From JACQHC01 sp035559715 (GTDB lineage: Bacteria; Gemmatimonadota; Gemmatimonadetes; Gemmatimonadales; GWC2-71-9): DNA of 11,274 bases. The stretch lies in the NCBI GenBank assembly GCA_035559715.1, contig DATMAW010000203.1, positions 1 to 11,274 on the forward strand, read 5' to 3'. The notes beneath the pieces were generated by a model, which was not told where the DNA came from, made no database searches, and saw only the letters and a list, made by a program, of their open reading frames with translations. Of this stretch, positions 6,181 through 11,274 are shown piece by piece (the first letter of the stretch is position 1; each line of letters begins with the position of its first letter). The position numbers and the translations under genes were made by a program.

Positions 6181-7410
6181 ATGAGCGCAGGTCTCGCCAT
6201 CTTCGCCGCGACGTATCTCCTGATCGCGGTCCAGCGGCTGCCATTCCTCCCGCTCAATCGCCCCGCCGCGAGCCTGCTGGGCGCGGTGGCGATGGTGGTG
6301 TTCGGCGTGGTGACGATCGAGGACGCCTACGCGGCGATTGACCTCGACGTGCTCGTCTTCCTCCTTGGGCTCATGCTGATCGTGGGCTACCTGGAGGTGG
6401 CCCGCTTCTTCGAGTGGGCGGCGGAATGGGTGGTGGAGCGAGCCGTGACGCCGCCCGCGCTGCTGTTCGCGGTGGTGGTTGGCGGCGGGTTGCTGTCCGC
6501 GTTCTTCGTGAACGACACGATCTGCCTCGTGGTCACGCCAATTCTGCTTGCCGCGCTCGAACGGTTACGCGTTCGTCCTCTGCCCTACCTCCTCGGACTG
6601 GCGATGGGCGCCAACGTCGGTTCGGTGCTCTCGGTCACGGGCAATCCGCAGAACATGTTGGTGGGAATCTGGAGTGGGACATCGTTCGCGAGCTTCTTCC
6701 TGCACATGCTGCCCGTGGCGGCTGGCGGGCTCGCCATCACATATGGGTATCTCCGCTGGGCGTTTCGCCGGGAACTGGGTCGGAGCTTCGGCGCCGCGCT
6801 CGGGGCGGCGCGGGTAGACGCGGACCGGACGCTGATGGCGAAGGGGCTCCTGGTGTTCGCCATGGCCGTGGCGGGCTGGCTCGCCGGCGGGTCCCTTCCC
6901 CTCGTGGCGATCACCGGCGGGGCCATGATGGTGGCCATCGCGCAGCGTGACCCCGCCTACGCCATCGAGCGCGTGGATTGGGACCTGCTCCTGATGTTCG
7001 CGTCTCTCTTCGTGGTGATGCGCGGGCTCGAGGCGACCGGGGCCGTGGAGTGGATTGACCGGCGCGCGCTGGATCTCGCGGGCGTGGAGTCGGCAGCCGG
7101 GACCGCCGCTGCCGTGAGCGGAGCCATGCTCGTCTTGTCCAATCTGATCTCGAACGTCCCCGCCGTGATGCTGTGGCGTGACGTGGTGCCGACGCTGCCG
7201 AACGAGCCGCTGATGTGGCGCGTGGTCGCGATGAGCTCGACCTTCGCCGGGAACTTCCTGCTGATCGGTTCCGTTGCGAACCTGATCGTGGCTGAGCGAG
7301 CGCAGGAGCGGGGTGTGACGATCGGGTTCCGCGAGTACGCCCGTGTGGGAATCCCGGTGACCCTGCTCACATTGGCCTGGGGATTGGGCAGTCTGCTGCT
7401 GACCGGATAG
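6181..7410 (+). CDS. ArsB/NhaD (IT superfamily, SLC13-like) ion transporter, YbiR-type permease
   Basis: A 409-residue polytopic inner-membrane carrier with about ten to twelve hydrophobic segments. It shows the inverted-repeat signature of the ion transporter superfamily. First half: 'FFVNDTICLVVTPILL' (109-123) and 'GANVGSVLSVTGNPQNMLVG' (143-162), where the TGNPQN hairpin is the substrate-binding clamp region. Second half: 'LSNLISNVPAVMLW' (319-332) and 'STFAGNFLLIGSVANLIV' (353-370), the matching hairpin. The family includes arsenite (ArsB), Na+/H+ (NhaD), citrate, sulfate and other anion transporters. The substrate here cannot be assigned, and no arsR, arsC or other ars gene is present in the window. 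ATG at 6181 lies 35 bp after the acylase stop, with AGGG roughly 12 bases upstream, so the two are probably co-transcribed. The frame upstream to 6034 overlaps the acylase and is not used. Confidence 0.92.
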   Translation: MSAGLAIFAATYLLIAVQRLPFLPLNRPAASLLGAVAMVVFGVVTIEDAYAAIDLDVLVFLLGLMLIVGYLEVARFFEWAAEWVVERAVTPPALLFAVVVGGGLLSAFFVNDTICLVVTPILLAALERLRVRPLPYLLGLAMGANVGSVLSVTGNPQNMLVGIWSGTSFASFFLHMLPVAAGGLAITYGYLRWAFRRELGRSFGAALGAARVDADRTLMAKGLLVFAMAVAGWLAGGSLPLVAITGGAMMVAIAQRDPAYAIERVDWDLLLMFASLFVVMRGLEATGAVEWIDRRALDLAGVESAAGTAAAVSGAMLVLSNLISNVPAVMLWRDVVPTLPNEPLMWRVVAMSSTFAGNFLLIGSVANLIVAERAQERGVTIGFREYARVGIPVTLLTLAWGLGSLLLTG

Positions 7411-7510
7411 CGAGGAGTGAATGGCGCTCCCGGCGCCTCACGCCAATTAAGGCGGCAGGACGGGACCCTGTCGCTGCTCGAAGGCCGGGGGGCGTGCGAC
7501 GCCGGAAAGC

Positions 7511-7547
7511 GGGAGACCGCAGGGCATCTGGCCCCCCGCGGTCTCCC
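7511..7547. terminator. Strong inverted repeat between convergent genes (bidirectional terminator candidate)
   Basis: A perfect 10-bp inverted repeat, GGGAGACCGC (7511-7520) and GCGGTCTCCC (7538-7547), encloses a further GGGC/GCCC pair. It lies between the transporter stop (7410) and the stop of the minus-strand lipoprotein (7574). On the minus strand it is followed by GCTTTCC; on + there is no T-run. It can serve both genes, more convincingly the minus one. The rest of 7411-7573 is unremarkable. Confidence 0.65.
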
Positions 7548-7573
7548 AGAGCTGCGCCCCGTGATCGCGCGTC

Positions 7574-10500
7574 CTACGGTCGCAGTCCGGTGACAATCGT
7601 CCCGGCGGCCCCAACCGCGAACACCACGTTCCCTGCCCCGTGCACGGCGAACAAATCCTTCACGGTTCCGGTTGGCTGCCGCGCCCAGGTCGCGGGTGCG
7701 GGCTCAGGACCTCCAAGGTGCGCTGGAACGAGCAGCACCGTGCCGCCGCTCCCGGCAATGTAGACCGCTCCTGAACCGTCACCCCACGTGCCGCCGAGGT
7801 AGCGATTGGCCGGGAAGTACGCCGGGATCCAGGCGGTTCCCCCGTCATGCGTATGGAAAGAGACGCCCTGTACGCCACCACCGTTCGGGCCCTGGCCCGA
7901 AACGTAGATCTCACTGGGGGACGACATCCACAGGCCGGAGAAGAACTCCCCCCCACCCGTGCGAATCCGCGTCCAAGAAAGTCCACCGTCGGCCGTCCGA
8001 TAGATCGACCCGTCCGCGGCGGTGACCACCACGTAGTCATCGCTGAGGCCGTACACCTGAGAGATGTGCTGCCCGCCAAATACAGCGCTGCTGCGCGATA
8101 CCCAGCTCGCGCCGTGGTTCGTGGAACGGAGAACAGTGCCAGAGCGACCCACGGCATACACGGCGCGAACCGACCCGGTGGAATTCACCCACACGTCGAG
8201 TAGTTCCTGTGTGGTCCCGCTCGTCAGGTTGGTGAAGGCGAACCCGCTCGAACTCGGCGTTCCGCGGGCGATGGCGCCGTTCAGTCCGACCACATAGGCC
8301 TCGCTCCCGTCGGCCGCGCCCCAGGCGCCCTGGAAGCCGGCGCCGCCCCGCTGGAGCGATGCGCCGAACCAATCGGCGCCAAAACTGGATGTCATCCACA
8401 CTTCGCTGTTCGGCGCCACCGCCCCGGCGATCACCCTGCCACTGGAATGGACCCACACGTCCGCATACGGCTGACCACGTGCCAGCACGTCGAACGTGTG
8501 CCGCCGGTAGCCGGTTTGGCGGAACACGAGGCCGGCTGTGCCAACGCCCCAGATCCGGCCGGTTGGACCCTCCGTCCACAGACCCAGAATGTGTTGATGG
8601 ACCGATTGCTCAAACCTGAACCCCGGCGCTCCGAACCCGCAGCGACATCGCTCCGCCCAATCGAGCTCGCCGTTGTCCCCACCCAGGAAGACGTCCGGCT
8701 TGAAGTAGGGGCTGACCTGCGGATTCGACGTGATCGCCTCGAACACCACGTTGGTCAGCTGCTCATTGATCGCCCACATGCCCCAATCTTCGCGGTACAT
8801 GACGACGCGTCCGTCCAGCGTGGATGCGGCGATCAATGGAAGTCCGGGATCCCGCCAGACGGCCGTGAGCGGACCCGATGCCGGCCGGCCCCAGTAGTCC
8901 ACGGGCGTGGACCCTGTGGTCCAGGTCTGGCCGTTGTCCGAGGAGAGGAACATCACGCCGTTCGTACCGTCCTGTCCCACGGCGACCACATCGCTTCCCT
9001 CCGCCGCCACGGCACGAAGCACCACGCTGGGCGAGAACGTCGCCGCCAGCTCGAGGCCCGTCGTGGGCGCCCAACGGTAGAACCGGTCGCCCGCGGCAAT
9101 GAACACATAGTCCGCGTTACCGTGCAGGTTCCAGAAACCGGCGTCCGGCGGGGCGGCCACGACGCTCCAGGACGATCCGTTGTAGCGCAGGAGCCTGCTG
9201 CCGAAGCCGGCCGCGCAGCGACCAACAACATAGACGTCGTTTGCCGCTCGCGCCCACACTCCGCGGTACGTACACGTTGTGGGGGTGGTCATCTGCGTCG
9301 CCGTCACGCCATCGTAGTGAATCACGGTCCCGCCGCGGCCCACGGCGTACACGTCGGTGGGCCCGGTGCCGCCGACCCCGAAGAGATCGGCGCTCGTTAC
9401 GCCTTCCCGCTGCTTGAACCACGCCAGCTGATTCGCTCCGGGCACACTGGCGAGGACGGTCACCCACTTCGAGTCTTTCCATCCACCGTAGTACGGGTCG
9501 TAACTGCTCACCCGGATCTGCGCGGCGCCCGGCGCCACCTGGGTCACAATGCCGTTGCTCTGGCCATCGGTGGAGGCCGCGACCAGCGCCACTGCGGCAT
9601 TGGACGTGGACCAGCCGATGAAACGGGTGAACTCGCCAATCGTATAGGTGAGCGTCTTCGGCCCCTCCCCCGGCACGAAGGTGAGGTACGGTTCGTTGAT
9701 CGTCGCAAGCTGCGACTTGCCGAGGACGATGACACTGAAGTGTCCGACACTGGCCGACACGGTGTGTGAGGCGGCATCCACCTGGGGATAGGGAATCTCG
9801 GCCCACCGGCCGTCAATCTCCGTGAGCAGCGTCAGTTCGGACGGATCAAAACCGCCAAGCGCGGCCGGGTCGTAGCGCAGCGTGACCGTCACACCGGGGT
9901 CCGCGAACACCGTCCCGCTCGGCCCGAACTCGTACGCCGTACCCCCGACGAGGCCGGCTTCCGCTATCTGTTCCGTTGGGACCGGGGCCCGATGCACGGT
10001 GAACCCCAACGGGCCATCCACAAGGCCGGCGGGAACCACGACCGTCGCGTTTCCGTCGGTAGACTCCACCGTGCCGCCGTCCGGGCCGAGGATCGTCACC
10101 GCGCCAACTTCGATCCGGAACTTGATGGGCAAGGTGCGTCCGTCCACCAATCCGATGTACTGACCGGTGTTGACGTTCCTCAGCTCCTTGCCGGACGTCA
10201 CGACATCGACATCCGCGAATCCGAGTACCGTACCAGCCACGAGCACGCGAATCCGGTACGTCGCTTCGGGATCAAGGTCAAACTGATCCGTGTGCCAGTT
10301 CACGCTGTAATGCTCGTCCGCCTCGCTCACGCGCAGCAACTCAGAGCCAGACCCGGACGCCATGGTGTACCTCGCCACCACGTCGGCACAGCCGTCGCCC
10401 TGCCATTCACAGATCTGCACCTCCGGCGACTGCGCGGCGTCGAACGTGCCTGCGTAGGTCGGAGCACCCACCAAGGGAGGCAAGAAATAGAACCCGCCGT

Positions 10501-10627
10501 TCCCGCCTGAATGCGCGCCATCCCTGATCTCGAACTGGGGGCTCGCCGGAGAAGTCGGAACATCTTCCCGGCACCCGGCGAAGACGAGCGCGGCAATCAG
10601 AGCGGACACTCTCACAGTGGACTTCAT
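7574..10627 (-). CDS. Large surface lipoprotein: ZU5-like domain, BIG2-like segment, 14 BNR/Ycf48-type propeller repeats
   Basis: 1017 residues. A lipoprotein signal (MKSTVRVSALIAALVFAGC) gives lipid attachment at Cys19. An N-terminal beta module follows (about 44-175, Cys73/Cys80, ending 'RTLPIKFRIEVG'). Next is a ZU5-like unit (about 178-303; 'GPDGGTVESTDGNATVVVPA', 'GHFSVIVLG') and a BIG2-like Ig segment (about 308-392; 'WSTSNAAVALV'). From about 402 to the end I count 14 blade-like repeats such as 'DVYAVGRGGTVIHYDG', 'AVYAVGRSGTVLRSTNHGAS' and 'SIYRTADGGLSWTRI', of BNR/Ycf48 type. Fourteen fits two seven-bladed propellers. There are no sialidase catalytic residues that I can identify, so a binding or structural role outside the cytoplasm is more likely. 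ATG at 10627 is chosen over GTG/TTG-type starts upstream (to 10684) because it begins the signal peptide and has a good Shine-Dalgarno. It follows the beta-rich gene by 29 bp, so an operon is likely. Confidence 0.88.
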   Translation of the reverse strand: MKSTVRVSALIAALVFAGCREDVPTSPASPQFEIRDGAHSGGNGGFYFLPPLVGAPTYAGTFDAAQSPEVQICEWQGDGCADVVARYTMASGSGSELLRVSEADEHYSVNWHTDQFDLDPEATYRIRVLVAGTVLGFADVDVVTSGKELRNVNTGQYIGLVDGRTLPIKFRIEVGAVTILGPDGGTVESTDGNATVVVPAGLVDGPLGFTVHRAPVPTEQIAEAGLVGGTAYEFGPSGTVFADPGVTVTLRYDPAALGGFDPSELTLLTEIDGRWAEIPYPQVDAASHTVSASVGHFSVIVLGKSQLATINEPYLTFVPGEGPKTLTYTIGEFTRFIGWSTSNAAVALVAASTDGQSNGIVTQVAPGAAQIRVSSYDPYYGGWKDSKWVTVLASVPGANQLAWFKQREGVTSADLFGVGGTGPTDVYAVGRGGTVIHYDGVTATQMTTPTTCTYRGVWARAANDVYVVGRCAAGFGSRLLRYNGSSWSVVAAPPDAGFWNLHGNADYVFIAAGDRFYRWAPTTGLELAATFSPSVVLRAVAAEGSDVVAVGQDGTNGVMFLSSDNGQTWTTGSTPVDYWGRPASGPLTAVWRDPGLPLIAASTLDGRVVMYREDWGMWAINEQLTNVVFEAITSNPQVSPYFKPDVFLGGDNGELDWAERCRCGFGAPGFRFEQSVHQHILGLWTEGPTGRIWGVGTAGLVFRQTGYRRHTFDVLARGQPYADVWVHSSGRVIAGAVAPNSEVWMTSSFGADWFGASLQRGGAGFQGAWGAADGSEAYVVGLNGAIARGTPSSSGFAFTNLTSGTTQELLDVWVNSTGSVRAVYAVGRSGTVLRSTNHGASWVSRSSAVFGGQHISQVYGLSDDYVVVTAADGSIYRTADGGLSWTRIRTGGGEFFSGLWMSSPSEIYVSGQGPNGGGVQGVSFHTHDGGTAWIPAYFPANRYLGGTWGDGSGAVYIAGSGGTVLLVPAHLGGPEPAPATWARQPTGTVKDLFAVHGAGNVVFAVGAAGTIVTGLRP

Positions 10628-10634
10628 TCCCGGA

Positions 10635-10643
10635 CTCTCCCTT
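10635..10643 (-). promoter_or_regulatory. Ribosome binding site of the propeller lipoprotein
   Basis: AAGGGAGAG on the minus strand, seven bases before ATG 10627, in the 29-bp gap after the preceding gene. It is one of the best Shine-Dalgarno matches in the window and fixes the start at the lipoprotein signal peptide. Confidence 0.7.
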
Positions 10644-10656
10644 GTGTTGACGGTTC

Positions 10657-11274
10657 TCAGCACCCGCTGCGACTTCCGCTCCAACTCCCGTTGTCACCAC
10701 TCGCGGTCCAGCTGCCAGTCATGCTCGTCCCGGACAGCGTGCCGGTGGCCGTGCCACCGGTGAACGTCAGGCTGACGCTGTTTCCGCTCAGCGTGCCGGT
10801 CAGCGTTCCCGCACCGGCGCCGCCGTTTTCGTGAAACGCGCCCACGAGGTCGTTGCCGCGCCGCGCCAGGTTCCACACGCCGGCCGCGTCGCCGGTGAAC
10901 GTGCCGCAGAACAACTCGACGTCACCGCCACGACGAGAAAACGCGGTGAACAGGCCGCCACCACCTGGCCCGGTGAACGTCCCGCTGAACCGGCCATTGG
11001 CGAACGTGGCGGCGAACGTGTACCCGCCGCCCGAGAGTCCCAGCGCCTTGCTATCGAGATCGTACGTGCCGGTCAGTGTGACGTTCGAACCACCCTTGAT
11101 CTTGAGCGTGGCCGTCACGTTGACCGTGGCGGAAGGCTCGGTGGGACTCAGGCTCACCGCCCCCGAGAAGCTGGGCGATGTGACCGACGCCAACGCCGCG
11201 GGGACGCTCACGCTGATCGTACCGCTCAGGTTGTCGCTCGCGATGACGCCGTCGAAATCGGTGGTGTCGCCACC
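10657..11274 (-). CDS. Beta-rich Gly/Thr/Ser protein, probably exported, C-terminal 205 residues (5' end outside window)
   Basis: The frame is open to the window edge; the visible part begins 'GGDTTDFDGVIASDNLSGTI', so GTG at 11211 is internal. The sequence is dominated by short beta-strand repeats ('GTYDLDSKALGLSGGGYTF', 'FSGTFTGPGGGGLFTAF', 'GTLTGTLSGNSVSLTF', 'TATGTLSGTSMTGSW'), each strand carrying a G-T-x-(S/T)-G pattern, and it ends with Cys. Such composition is typical of secreted or lipid-anchored beta-barrel or beta-helix proteins, and the phrase 'GVWNLARRGNDLVGAF' is like lipocalin-type strands, but I do not recognise a named family. It lies directly upstream of the propeller lipoprotein on the same strand, suggesting both act at the cell surface. 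The signal sequence and full length would need the flanking bases. Confidence 0.75.
   Translation of the reverse strand, partial: GGDTTDFDGVIASDNLSGTISVSVPAALASVTSPSFSGAVSLSPTEPSATVNVTATLKIKGGSNVTLTGTYDLDSKALGLSGGGYTFAATFANGRFSGTFTGPGGGGLFTAFSRRGGDVELFCGTFTGDAAGVWNLARRGNDLVGAFHENGGAGAGTLTGTLSGNSVSLTFTGGTATGTLSGTSMTGSWTASGDNGSWSGSRSGC

Noticed and set aside
6181..7410. Calling the transporter arsB (arsenite efflux)
   Set aside because: The TGNPQN and SNVPAV motifs are shared across the IT superfamily and no arsenic genes lie nearby.
8447..9769. 440-codon plus-strand ORF opposite the propeller lipoprotein
   Set aside because: It is an antisense shadow with no domain, low Lys and high Arg/Gly/His; the minus frame has conserved propeller repeats.

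Overview
The window is a high-GC bacterial chromosomal segment with ten protein-coding loci, two of them cut by the window edges, and no RNA gene that I can see. The style suggests Gemmatimonadota or a similar high-GC soil or sediment phylum: exported Ser hydrolases, a TPR tail ending in an 'FVDLWQDADPE' type motif, a lipoprotein with an 'LPIKFRIE' linker, and weak or absent Shine-Dalgarno sites at several starts. This is an inference from protein flavour, not a phylogenetic result. There is no phage, IS, CRISPR or integrase signature.

Left part (1-3243): the window opens with the 3' end of a PPK2-family polyphosphate kinase on +. A minus-strand series follows. Read in the direction of transcription it is: a coiled-coil membrane protein built on 21-bp repeats (3243-2752), an exported beta-lactamase-fold serine hydrolase (2633-1419), an Uma2/DUF820 putative nuclease (1313-687), and a very short YdeI/OmpD-associated (OmdA) domain protein (635-408). 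A 22-bp perfect palindrome with an extra half-site lies directly before the Uma2 ATG.

Middle (3244-7410): a decayed TPR C-terminus on minus with a terminator-like T-run behind it, then a plus-strand pair. The first is a complete secreted penicillin/acyl-homoserine-lactone acylase-type Ntn hydrolase (3701-6145). Thirty-five bases later comes an ArsB/NhaD (IT superfamily) ion transporter (6181-7410). They are probably co-transcribed, but no shared pathway can be read from the sequence.

Right part (7411-11274): a strong inverted repeat separates the convergent transporter and a minus-strand pair of exported proteins. These are a 1017-aa lipoprotein with a ZU5-like domain, a BIG2-like segment and about 14 blade-like BNR/Ycf48-type repeats (probably two seven-bladed propellers), and, 29 bp upstream, a beta-rich Gly/Thr/Ser protein whose N-terminus lies beyond the window. 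They look like an envelope or surface operon.

I do not see a clear undescribed multi-gene system. The best candidates for a second look are the 14-repeat lipoprotein with its partner, the palindrome at Uma2, the expandable heptad-repeat gene, and the acylase/serine-hydrolase neighbourhood.
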